From: Pseudomonadota bacterium
Lineage (GTDB): Bacteria > Pseudomonadota > Gammaproteobacteria > Burkholderiales > Burkholderiaceae_E
Direction: 5' to 3'
DNA length: 53,839 nt
NCBI GenBank assembly: GCA_029779435.1
Contig: JAKPAM010000060.1
Coordinates: forward strand, 1-53,839
Shown: in pieces, positions 9,493-17,204 of the stretch
Numbering within the stretch: the first letter of the stretch is position 1
Layout: the number at the start of each line of letters is the position of its first letter
Translations under genes and position numbers: made by a program
The notes under the pieces: generated by a model
The model's database searches: none
What the model was told of the DNA's origin: nothing
The model's input: the letters and a program-made list of their open reading frames with translations, nothing else

Positions 9493-11229
9493 TCACACCG
9501 CGAGCGCGTATGCCAGCTCGACCCGGTTCTTGCCCCGATGCTTAGCCTGGTATAGCGCGCGGTCCGCGGCATCCAGCCCGCGCTGCAAGCCCTCGTCGGT
9601 CGCGGTCGCGACCGGCACGGATGCCTGCCGGGACGATATGCCGAAACTCGCGGTAACGCGGATCGGGTCGCCGGTCGGCGCCGTCAACGTCAACGCAGCC
9701 ACGGCCTCGCGCATCCGCTCGACGACCCGGCTCGCCTCGTCGGCGCCGATGCCCGGCAAGACCACGGCGAATTCCTCGCCGCCATAGCGGGCGAACAGAT
9801 CGGCAGCGCGCAGCAACCCGCGGCAGGCGGTGCTGACCGCGTGCAGTACCGCGTCGCCGGCGGCATGGCCATGGCGATCATTGATCTGCTTGAAATTGTC
9901 GATGTCGAGCAGCACGATGGACAGCGGCCCGGCGTAAGCCAGCAGTTGCGGTGCGCGCTCCATGAAATGGCGGCGGGTGCTGGCCTCGGTCAGCGCATCG
10001 ACGCGCACGATCCGTTCCAGGGCCGCGTGCGCCCGAGATACGTCGGCGACCAGACCGAACAATACGCGGCAGATGATGCCGGAGAACAGCGGCGCCATCG
10101 TGCACGCGAAGAGAACGCCGATCGACAGATGCGATGCACCGATCGCGATCATCAGCGCCAGTGTCAGTATCGTCGCGGCGACGGTGGAGAACACGACGCC
10201 CACCAGCGTCGAGCGCGCCAGGCCGAAGCGCTCGACCTTCCGCCCCAACGCGACGCTCCATTGCAGCGGCTGGTGCATGTCCGCCGTCCGGTCGCTTTCG
10301 ACCGCTATCGATGACGCGTCGCAGGCATCCCCTTGCACCGCCGACTGGCGGGCATCCGGCGCGCCGGCGGCCTGCGTGTCATGCCCGCTGCGGCCCTCGA
10401 AGCCATCGCAATGCTCATCGTCGCCCGTCAGCACCGGCGGCCCATCATGGAAACACCAGCGATCGCGTCCACCTCGCTTGGCTTCGTAGAGCGCCGCGTC
10501 GGCGCGTGCCAATGCCTGCTCGAGCACGGCCGGCTCCCCTACCCCGGCCATACCGTCGATGCGGGCTATGCCGAAACTGGCGGTGACCGGAATCGGCTCG
10601 CCCTCGTTCGTCCTTAGTACAAGCGCGGCCACGGCCTTGCGCATCCGCTCGACGACGCCGGCCGCCGCCGCTGGCGATGCGCCGGGCAGCAAGACCACGA
10701 ACTCCTCGCCGCCATAGCGGGCGAGCAGATCCCCCTGGCGCAGCGCGCTTCGGCACGCGTCGGCGACGGCCCGCAACGCCCTGTCCCCGGTCGGGTGGCC
10801 ATGACGGTCATTGATCCGCTTGAAGTGATCGACGTCGACCAGCGCGACGGCGGCGCATCGGGCCCCGGCCAGCCGCCCAGCGGCGGCTTCCATGAAATAG
10901 CGGCGCGTCGACGTTCCGGTCAGCGCATCCACGTGCGCGATGACGGCGAGCCTCGACCGCGAGTGCGACAGATCCATGAGCAACCGGCACAGCAGGTAGC
11001 TGGACGGCCCGGTGATCGACGTCGAAATGACGATCGTCATCGTCATGCTCCGGCCAAACAACTCGGCGGGCAGGAAGGCCAGCATCGACCAGGCCAGCCC
11101 GATCGAGCCCGCAACCGTGGCCGTCACCAGAACGAGGACCGCGCGCGCCACGCCCAGGCGCGCGACCAGGCGGCCGCAAGCGACCACCCACGCAGGAGAC
11201 CGCGTGGCGGACGACTCTGATGGCACCAT
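9493..11229 (-). CDS. Tandem membrane diguanylate cyclase with two TM-GGDEF units
   Basis: 578 residues from the ATG at 11229 (a GTG at 11265 would add 12). The protein is an internal duplication: two membrane segments (about 28-50, 60-83) and a GGDEF domain with GGEEF at 173-177, then two more segments (about 341-365, 371-394) and a second GGDEF with GGEEF at 483-487. Both domains have an RxxD inhibitory I-site five residues before GGEEF (R164-D167, R474-D477), and both keep the metal-binding Asp (DVDHFK, DIDNFK). Both therefore look able to make c-di-GMP. The second unit opens with its own Met (MHQPLQWSVAL), so the gene may be a fusion of two neighbouring copies. The start is uncertain: no good ribosome site precedes either codon. 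Confidence 0.9.
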   Translation of the reverse strand: MVPSESSATRSPAWVVACGRLVARLGVARAVLVLVTATVAGSIGLAWSMLAFLPAELFGRSMTMTIVISTSITGPSSYLLCRLLMDLSHSRSRLAVIAHVDALTGTSTRRYFMEAAAGRLAGARCAAVALVDVDHFKRINDRHGHPTGDRALRAVADACRSALRQGDLLARYGGEEFVVLLPGASPAAAAGVVERMRKAVAALVLRTNEGEPIPVTASFGIARIDGMAGVGEPAVLEQALARADAALYEAKRGGRDRWCFHDGPPVLTGDDEHCDGFEGRSGHDTQAAGAPDARQSAVQGDACDASSIAVESDRTADMHQPLQWSVALGRKVERFGLARSTLVGVVFSTVAATILTLALMIAIGASHLSIGVLFACTMAPLFSGIICRVLFGLVADVSRAHAALERIVRVDALTEASTRRHFMERAPQLLAYAGPLSIVLLDIDNFKQINDRHGHAAGDAVLHAVSTACRGLLRAADLFARYGGEEFAVVLPGIGADEASRVVERMREAVAALTLTAPTGDPIRVTASFGISSRQASVPVATATDEGLQRGLDAADRALYQAKHRGKNRVELAYALAV

Positions 11230-11464
11230 GGACGCGAACAGCGGACACCCTCCGCGGAAGGACACTGAGCGATGGATCGATGCGACGCCGCCAATATCCG
11301 GGAACCCGCCGAATCGCGAAACGGGCTATCGACGGACGGGCGCCGCAGCCGCTTCAATGTCGGCATGAAGCGGATCGGCGGTGGGCGCATCGCGCATTGC
11401 CAAACTGCGCCGGCGCCACCCCTGAATCTTCCGGCCGCGGGTTCAGCCCCGGCCCACCGCGATC

Positions 11465-12625
11465 GTGAACCGACCCCATGCCCCGGCGGCCGCGCCCGCC
11501 GACCGCCTCCTCGTGCGCTACCGCATCGAGACCCATGCCGCTCTGATCGAGGCGCGCGCCAACGCGCTCGCGCTCGAGCAGAGCGTCGAGATGCCGGCCG
11601 AGGCCATCACCGATACCGCGATCCGGGCAACGGTGCCCGGCCGGGTGGAGCGAATCGCCCCCCTGCCGTCTGAGCCGGGCGGCCCCGGCGCCTTCGAGGT
11701 CGACATCTCGCTCGCTGCCGCGACCATCGGCGGCGACCCGGGACAGTTGCTCAACATGCTGTTCGGCAACTGCTCGCTGCAGACCGATGTGCGGTTGATC
11801 GATGCCCGGCTGCCCGCCTCGCTGCTCGCCGCCCTGCCCGGTCCCGCCTTCGGCATCGACGGATTGCGCGCCGCCTGCGGCGCGGGCAAGCGACCGTTGT
11901 CATGCACCGCGCTCAAGCCCCAGGGCATGGCGCCGGCGGCGCTGGCCGAACTCGCTGGGCGCTTCGCCAGGGCGGGAATCGATGTCATCAAGGACGACCA
12001 CGGCATTGCCCAGCAGACGGTGGCCCCCTTCGAAGCGCGGGTCCCGGCGGTGCAGCGAGCGATCGACGAAGCCAACCGAGCCACCGGCGGGCGCACGATC
12101 TATGCACCGAACCTCGCTGGCGGCCCGGGCCGCCTGACGGCCCAGTTGCGCGTCGCCCGCGACACCGGGGTGGGCGCCTTGCTCGCCTGCCCGATGGTCC
12201 TGGGCGTCCCGGTCTTCGCCGAGCTGTTACGAGCCCAAGCCGGCGTGCCGCTCATCGCCCATCCGGCGCTCGCCGGCACCGCCATCGCGCCGCCCCTGCT
12301 GCTGGGCCGGCTGTTCCGCGCCTTTGGCGCCGATGCCACGATCTTCCCGAACCATGGCGGGCGCTTCGGCTATTCACGGACAAGCTGCGAGGCGATCGCC
12401 GCGGCCGCCCGCGAGCCGCTGGGCGATCTGCGCCCGGCCATGCCGGTCCCCGCCGGCGGCATGCGGGTCGATCGGGTCGACGAGATGCTCGCGCTCTTCG
12501 GCCTCGACACGATGCTGCTGATCGGCGGCAACCTGCTCGAAGCCGGAGACGACCTCGAGGCGCGCGCGGCCGCGTTCGCGACCCGGGTGCGTGAAGCCGG
12601 CGACGGTGGCAGGATCGCGTCATGA
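11465..12625 (+). CDS. RuBisCO-like protein (form IV) with KDDH metal motif
   Basis: 386 residues, GTG start with a weak ribosome site; slightly shorter than most large-subunit homologues (about 410-430). The RuBisCO barrel is recognisable from TALKPQG (Lys151, equivalent to catalytic Lys175), VIKDDHG (Lys176-Asp178-His179, in place of the Lys201-x-Asp203-Glu204 site), HPALAG (His266) and FPNHGGRFGYS. The Glu-to-His change at the metal site argues against carbon fixation. Known RuBisCO-like proteins act as enolases/isomerases on methylthioribulose derivatives or as transcarboxylase/decarboxylases in apionate catabolism; which applies here is open. It overlaps the cupin gene by ATGA, so the two products very likely act in one pathway. 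Divergent from the GGDEF gene. Confidence 0.9.
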   Translation: MNRPHAPAAAPADRLLVRYRIETHAALIEARANALALEQSVEMPAEAITDTAIRATVPGRVERIAPLPSEPGGPGAFEVDISLAAATIGGDPGQLLNMLFGNCSLQTDVRLIDARLPASLLAALPGPAFGIDGLRAACGAGKRPLSCTALKPQGMAPAALAELAGRFARAGIDVIKDDHGIAQQTVAPFEARVPAVQRAIDEANRATGGRTIYAPNLAGGPGRLTAQLRVARDTGVGALLACPMVLGVPVFAELLRAQAGVPLIAHPALAGTAIAPPLLLGRLFRAFGADATIFPNHGGRFGYSRTSCEAIAAAAREPLGDLRPAMPVPAGGMRVDRVDEMLALFGLDTMLLIGGNLLEAGDDLEARAAAFATRVREAGDGGRIAS

Positions 12626-13080
12626 ACAGGCCAATCGTTCGACACGCACGCGACGGCTTTCGCTGGGACGGCGTCGATCTGCTGCGCTACAAGGATGAAG
12701 GCGCCGCGCCCTTTCGCGACGTCACCCGCCAGGTGCTGTTCGACGAGGTGCCGGCGGGCACCCAGTGGCGCTATTTCGAGGTCGCCCCCGGCGGCCATTC
12801 GACCCTCGAGCGCCACGAGCACACCCATGCGGTGCTGGTATTGCGCGGCCGTGGCCAGGTGCTGATCGGCAACCGGGTGCATACGATCGCAGTCCACGAT
12901 CTCGTCGAGATCCCGCCGCTTGCCTGGCACCAGTTCCGAGCCGACGCCGACGAGCCGCTGGGCTTCCTGTGCCTGGTAGCGGCTGATCGTGATCGCCCCC
13001 GGCTTCCCGATGAGGCGCAGCTCGCGGCCCTGCGCGCCGACCCGGTCATCGCCGCTTTTCTGCGGACAGAGAACCCGTGA
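12622..13080 (+). CDS. Single-domain cupin paired with the RuBisCO-like protein
   Basis: 152 residues. The first cupin motif is seen at GGHSTLERHEHTHAVLVLRG (57-76), giving metal ligands His65 and His67 and a nearby Glu. The second motif lies in EIPPLAWHQFRA (97-107) with His103. The start overlaps the RuBisCO-like stop by four bases, indicating translational coupling. In Rhodospirillum rubrum a RuBisCO-like isomerase and a cupin act in succession in the methylthioadenosine-isoprenoid shunt (the cupin removes methanethiol). By analogy this pair may catalyse consecutive steps on a sugar phosphate, but the substrate is not visible from sequence. Confidence 0.88.
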   Translation: MNRPIVRHARDGFRWDGVDLLRYKDEGAAPFRDVTRQVLFDEVPAGTQWRYFEVAPGGHSTLERHEHTHAVLVLRGRGQVLIGNRVHTIAVHDLVEIPPLAWHQFRADADEPLGFLCLVAADRDRPRLPDEAQLAALRADPVIAAFLRTENP

Positions 13081-13199
13081 GCCAGGCGACCGTCGACATC
13101 TCGGCCGATCCCTCGGGAGCATGAACCGACAGCCATCTTGCCCAGCGCCGTCGCGAGATGCGTGAGCGTTGGCGTGGCCGTAAGTTCGCGACCGATGCT

Positions 13200-13221
13200 A
13201 GACTAGTCATCAGCCTAGTCT
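13200..13221. promoter_or_regulatory. Inverted-repeat operator upstream of the toxin-antitoxin pair
   Basis: AGACTAG (13200-13206) and CTAGTCT (13215-13221) form perfect 7-bp arms with an 8-base spacer, 13 bases before the antitoxin start. Phd/YefM antitoxins bind such palindromes to repress their own operon, so this is a strong candidate autoregulatory operator. Confidence 0.6.
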
Positions 13222-13234
13222 GATGAGGCACCCG

Positions 13235-13489
13235 ATGCAAACATGGCCCGTTCAAGATGCGAAATCCCGCTTTAGCGAGTTCCTGGAGCGATGCCTGTCC
13301 GAGGGGCCGCAGGTGGTCACCAAGCGCGGGGCCGAGGCCGCCGTTCTCGTCAGTGTGGACGAATGGCGCCGGCTGCAAGCGGCGGCTCGCCCGTCGTTGA
13401 AACAGCTGCTTCTTTCCGATGCCGGGCGAGGCGAATTGCCGGTTCGTGCGCGTGGCACGAGCAGGCGTCGCCATACCCCTGAGTGGTAA
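13235..13489 (+). CDS. Phd/YefM-family antitoxin
   Basis: 84 residues. The opening MQTWPVQDAKSRFSEFLERC and the VVTKRGAEAAVLVSVDEWRRL segment are the typical Phd/YefM DNA-binding fold; the C-terminal half is basic and is probably the disordered toxin-neutralising tail. An upstream in-frame ATG at 13223 is possible, but MQTWPVQ is the family's usual N-terminus. The stop is two bases before the PIN toxin start, and the inverted repeat just upstream fits autorepression. Confidence 0.92.
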   Translation: MQTWPVQDAKSRFSEFLERCLSEGPQVVTKRGAEAAVLVSVDEWRRLQAAARPSLKQLLLSDAGRGELPVRARGTSRRRHTPEW

Positions 13490-13491
13490 GC

Positions 13492-13914
13492 ATGTACCTG
13501 CTGGACACGAATGTCGTTTCCGAACTGCGGCGAAGCAAGCCGCACGGCGCGGTACTGGCGTGGATCAGCAAGGCGGACGATGCGAGCCTGTTCCTCTCGG
13601 CGGTGACGATTGGCGAGATCCAGGCGGCCATCGAAAAGACCCGCGAACAGGATCAGGCGAAGGCGGACGAAATCGACAATTGGCTGGAAAGGGTCGCCAC
13701 GACCTACAACGTCCTGCCCATGAACGCCGCTGCATTTCGAGAGTGGGGCAGGCTGACGCATCGCAAATCCGACACGCTGCTCGAAGACGCCATGATTGCC
13801 GCCACCGCGCGGCTGCACAACCTGATCGTCGTGACGCGCAATGTCGCGGACTTCAAGGCGCTGGGCGTCAAGACGCTCGATCCGTTCAAGCGCGCTGGCG
13901 CCAAGAACGATTGA
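13492..13914 (+). CDS. PIN-domain ribonuclease toxin (VapC-like)
   Basis: 140 residues, full length for a type II PIN toxin. Acidic metal-binding residues expected of the fold are present: Asp5 (MYLLDTN), Glu42 (IGEI), Asp99 (LLEDAMIAATA) and Asp120 (TRNVADF). No disruption is seen, so the toxin should be active unless bound by the Phd-type partner encoded immediately upstream. A GTG nine bases upstream, inside the antitoxin stop region, is less likely than the ATG. The 195 bases that follow contain a CGATCG-TGA-CGATCG inverted repeat near 14010 and no gene. Confidence 0.93.
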   Translation: MYLLDTNVVSELRRSKPHGAVLAWISKADDASLFLSAVTIGEIQAAIEKTREQDQAKADEIDNWLERVATTYNVLPMNAAAFREWGRLTHRKSDTLLEDAMIAATARLHNLIVVTRNVADFKALGVKTLDPFKRAGAKND

Positions 13915-14109
13915 TCGCAACACCGCGAAACAAGCTGCCGACGAACGGAGCCGCGGGGCGTGGTCCGTATTCGGTCGCGATGTGCGGAACCGAAGAGCCG
14001 CGGACCGGTCGATCGTGACGATCGGTCAGGCCACCAGCACACCAGAAAACCCTCCAGCCCGCGCCTGCGCTCCAGCAATGATTGTCACCAGAGCGCAAGG
14101 GTAAGGGCG

Positions 14110-16734
14110 TCAGATGATCATCGATTGCGGCGTCGTCGTATTCAGCAGGCGATCGCTGAAACCATCCTGCGTCGCCAGCAGAATGCTGCCGTCGATCAGA
14201 TCCTGCACCGTGCCATAGTCGGCGAAACTCAGCGACTCGATGTTGACCGAACCCAACTGCTGGCCGCCATTACCTACCAGGCTGATGACCAATGAACCAT
14301 CGGTGGCCCCGCTCAGCACCAGATGCTGCGACGCGCTCGTTCCTTCAGTCAGATCGGCCGCCGTGATGTTGGCATCGCTATGGTTGGTCGTGCCATCGGG
14401 CTGAACGTACCCATTGACCTCATCTCCACTCGTGGGAGCCGGCATCAGGTTCGTTCCAGCAGTATCCAGCACATCGATCAATGCGATGCGATCACCATTG
14501 GCGGTCGAAAAGTCCTTGATGACGTCATTCCCATTCTGCGATTGCATCGAGTAGACGAATACATTGTGCGACGTTTCGTCCGGTGTGGCGGCCGTGCCGT
14601 TCCAAGAGCCGCCATAGAGGATGTCGTCGCCCCCCTGACCCCACAGAAGATCGCTGCCCTCTCCGCCAATCAGCAGATCGTTTCCGTCGGCGGCCACGGC
14701 GTCGAAGGCGATTCGATGCACGATGACGCCGGGATCATCCAGTGCGGTCGACGGATCGATGAAGCTGCGAATCTCGATCGAAGTCGTCGCACCCGCCGCC
14801 ACGACGTCCCAGGACCATGCCTGGGCATCGCCGGGCGTATGTGCCGATGACGGCGCTCCCGACAGCCATGCCCCGCCGCCATCGTCCGCGGTGCCGTCAT
14901 AGCGAGCGATCACCGCGTTGTCGACGACGATTTCGAAGGAAGCATGGCTATCCGTGTAGCCGGATACATCCATCGACAGCGTGTAGTGCGCGCCGGCCAC
15001 GGTCGCCACTTGCTGCGCGATTCCCGAACCGCCAGCCTCGTGCAGATAGCTGGTATCCCATGAATAGTGATCGCCTTCCCCTGTGGAAGTCAGGGCATAT
15101 GTCACCAGGGACTGGCCCGTTCCGTCAGTCAGGAAGTAGTTGCCCATCAATTGATGGCCATAGGTATCGGCAGTCTGACCATCTGCCGGCGCCCCCTGGC
15201 CATTGAATCCTGCGCCCGCCGCCAGCAACGTCCAGCCCAGATCCGCAGCGCCGATGAAGGCGATCGGCTCCGAGCCATAGGCTCCGTCCGCATTGTCTCC
15301 TCGCAGATCCCAGTACTCGAAACCACCGTTGCGCAGGCCACCGCCATCGCCACCGATCAGGATGTTGCTGCCGCCATCACCGATCAGGACTTGCGCTCCC
15401 GCTCCGCCAATTGCATTGCCGGTGACCTCATGCGCCATTACCAGGACGTCAAAGGCCGCGGACGCACTGCTTTCATTGCCATGCGCATCGACTGCGACCG
15501 CAGTAACCGGAACGGCAAGACCGTTCGCCGGCGCCTCTCCGGCAGGCACGTTCGCCGTCCAGTTACCGTCGGAATCGACGGCGACCCCGGTCAAGGCTAC
15601 CGATCCGAACGTGACGTTGACCGTCGAAGCCCCTGCCGCGGTCCCCGTGATCGTGTAACCGTCAGCGGCCTCATCGACGGTAAGGATGTGATCGCCAGCC
15701 GCTTCCGTCACCGTCGGCGCAGCCGGCGGCGTCTGTGCGACCAGGAACGATGCATGCGCTTCGGTGCTGACATTACCCGCCGTATCGGTGGCGGTCGCCG
15801 TCACGGCGACGTCGCCATCCGCCGCGAGTGCCGCGCCAGGCACTACCACGGACCACACGCCGTCGGAGCCGACATCGACCGCAGAGAGCGCTTCGCCGCC
15901 GATCGTGACGATCACCTTGCTACCCGCCTCGGCGGTGCCGGAAATCGTGACGCCGGCTTGCGCCTCGCTATGATTGACGACGCCGTCACCGGCGATCGTG
16001 CCGATCACAGGGGCGTCGGGTGCTGTCGTGTCGGGCGTTTGCCCGCCGCCGTTGCCGCCGTTGCCTCCCGTGCCGCCATCACCGCCGGTGCCACCGTTGC
16101 CGCCATTTCCTCCGGTGCCCCCGTCGCCACCGGCAGGCGTGTCGGAACCGCCACCACCGCCGCCACCGGCAGCAGCCGCCACGACTCCCACTCCCGCGAC
16201 ACCCGCCAGCACCGCGCCAGCGGGGATCGCCGCGGCACCAGCTCCGGCGCCTGCGGCAGCCGCCGCCGCGCCCGCCTCACCCGCCCCTGCGGCGGCGCCG
16301 GCACCGGTAGCGGCCGTCGTGGAGCCCGCGCCCGCCGCAGCGGCCGCTTGGCCGCTGGCCTGGGCGGCAGCCGCCGCAGCGGCGTCACTGCCGGCCGCCG
16401 CGGCAGTCACGCCATAAGCGCTGGTGTCCGCGGCCATCGGGTCTGCCAGATCAGTGGCGGAGGTAATCGAGGCACCGTCGGCCAGCAGCGAGGCGTTCTG
16501 CACGTCGGCACCGTAGAAATTGCTCAGTTCGACGCTCTGCATGCCCTCCTGGCCTTCCAGCACCAGGCTCTGGCCTACCTTCCTGAGGGTGGCGCCGGCG
16601 GGCATCTTGCCCGTCGCGGAGTCGATGACACGGACGACATCGCCCGATGCCAGTTGGACGGCCGCCTTGCCCTGCGCCAGCGGCTGCGAGACGACCGTAC
16701 CGTTCGCCTTGGTGATCTGGAGTGTGACTGCCAC
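14110..16734 (-). CDS. RTX protein 2: BapA-prefix, two Ig-like domains, type I secretion signal
   Basis: 874 residues from a GTG at 16734, chosen because the paralogues begin (M/V)A(L/V)TL and a GGGGGGA site lies upstream; an upstream ATG at 16752 would add six residues. Order: prefix-like domain with VELSNFYGAD; long Ala/Gly-rich segment and a hydrophobic stretch; poly-Gly and a collagen-like GGxGGx linker; two Ig-like domains with ISGTAEAG and TGTAAGAS motifs; RTX block; embedded module beginning NGGFEYWDLRG; RTX block GGEGSDLLWGQGGDDILYGG; and the C-terminal target domain (NVFVYSMQSQNGNDVIKDF). Predicted surface or secreted calcium-binding protein. Follows the toxin-antitoxin pair in convergent orientation. 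Confidence 0.9.
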   Translation of the reverse strand: MAVTLQITKANGTVVSQPLAQGKAAVQLASGDVVRVIDSATGKMPAGATLRKVGQSLVLEGQEGMQSVELSNFYGADVQNASLLADGASITSATDLADPMAADTSAYGVTAAAAGSDAAAAAAAQASGQAAAAAGAGSTTAATGAGAAAGAGEAGAAAAAAGAGAGAAAIPAGAVLAGVAGVGVVAAAAGGGGGGGSDTPAGGDGGTGGNGGNGGTGGDGGTGGNGGNGGGQTPDTTAPDAPVIGTIAGDGVVNHSEAQAGVTISGTAEAGSKVIVTIGGEALSAVDVGSDGVWSVVVPGAALAADGDVAVTATATDTAGNVSTEAHASFLVAQTPPAAPTVTEAAGDHILTVDEAADGYTITGTAAGASTVNVTFGSVALTGVAVDSDGNWTANVPAGEAPANGLAVPVTAVAVDAHGNESSASAAFDVLVMAHEVTGNAIGGAGAQVLIGDGGSNILIGGDGGGLRNGGFEYWDLRGDNADGAYGSEPIAFIGAADLGWTLLAAGAGFNGQGAPADGQTADTYGHQLMGNYFLTDGTGQSLVTYALTSTGEGDHYSWDTSYLHEAGGSGIAQQVATVAGAHYTLSMDVSGYTDSHASFEIVVDNAVIARYDGTADDGGGAWLSGAPSSAHTPGDAQAWSWDVVAAGATTSIEIRSFIDPSTALDDPGVIVHRIAFDAVAADGNDLLIGGEGSDLLWGQGGDDILYGGSWNGTAATPDETSHNVFVYSMQSQNGNDVIKDFSTANGDRIALIDVLDTAGTNLMPAPTSGDEVNGYVQPDGTTNHSDANITAADLTEGTSASQHLVLSGATDGSLVISLVGNGGQQLGSVNIESLSFADYGTVQDLIDGSILLATQDGFSDRLLNTTTPQSMII

Positions 16735-16968
16735 GAGATGTCCCCCCGTCATATGGACAGAATGTGAAGCGATGCGGCATCGAGGACGCCGCGCGTATGC
16801 GAATGGCGATCGACGACCATCCAGCCACGAGGCCGGCGCCGAAGAACCCAACAATGGATGCTAAGGATTAGGCGATAACCTCCGCCCCTTCGCAAGCGCC
16901 GGATCGCTTTTGTTGCATTCCGGCATCTTATGCGGAGAGTCCGGTGCGCTCAGCGGTTTGCTTCGAAC

Positions 16969-17109
16969 CGACGAACGGTCGGCCAGCCGCGACGAACGGT
17001 CGTTGCCCGGCACGGCACGGCTGTCGGGCAACGATTCGCGGATCCAGCTTCCACACCGCGCGATGAGCCGTATCGTCGAGCACGACGCCGACCATCTGAC
17101 CGTTCGTCG
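16969..17109. repeat. Three copies of a 13-base motif, two direct and one inverted
   Basis: CGACGAACGGTCG occurs at 16969-16981 and 16990-17002, and its inverted form (12 of 13 bases) at 17098-17109, in the 470-base divergent region between RTX protein 2 and the lipoprotein gene. The motif is itself nearly palindromic (CGAC-GAACG-GTCG). A further exact copy lies at 33403-33415 and a 10-base match at 13939-13948, also intergenic. Could be a regulator site or a small dispersed repeat. Confidence 0.5.
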
Positions 17110-17204
17110 GCCCGGGGCTGAGCCAGCCACATTGAGCGTTGTCTCGGCCTGGCGATCTCCTTAGGCTTAGGCTCTCGCTCACACAATCTCATAAAGGCCC
17201 TCCC

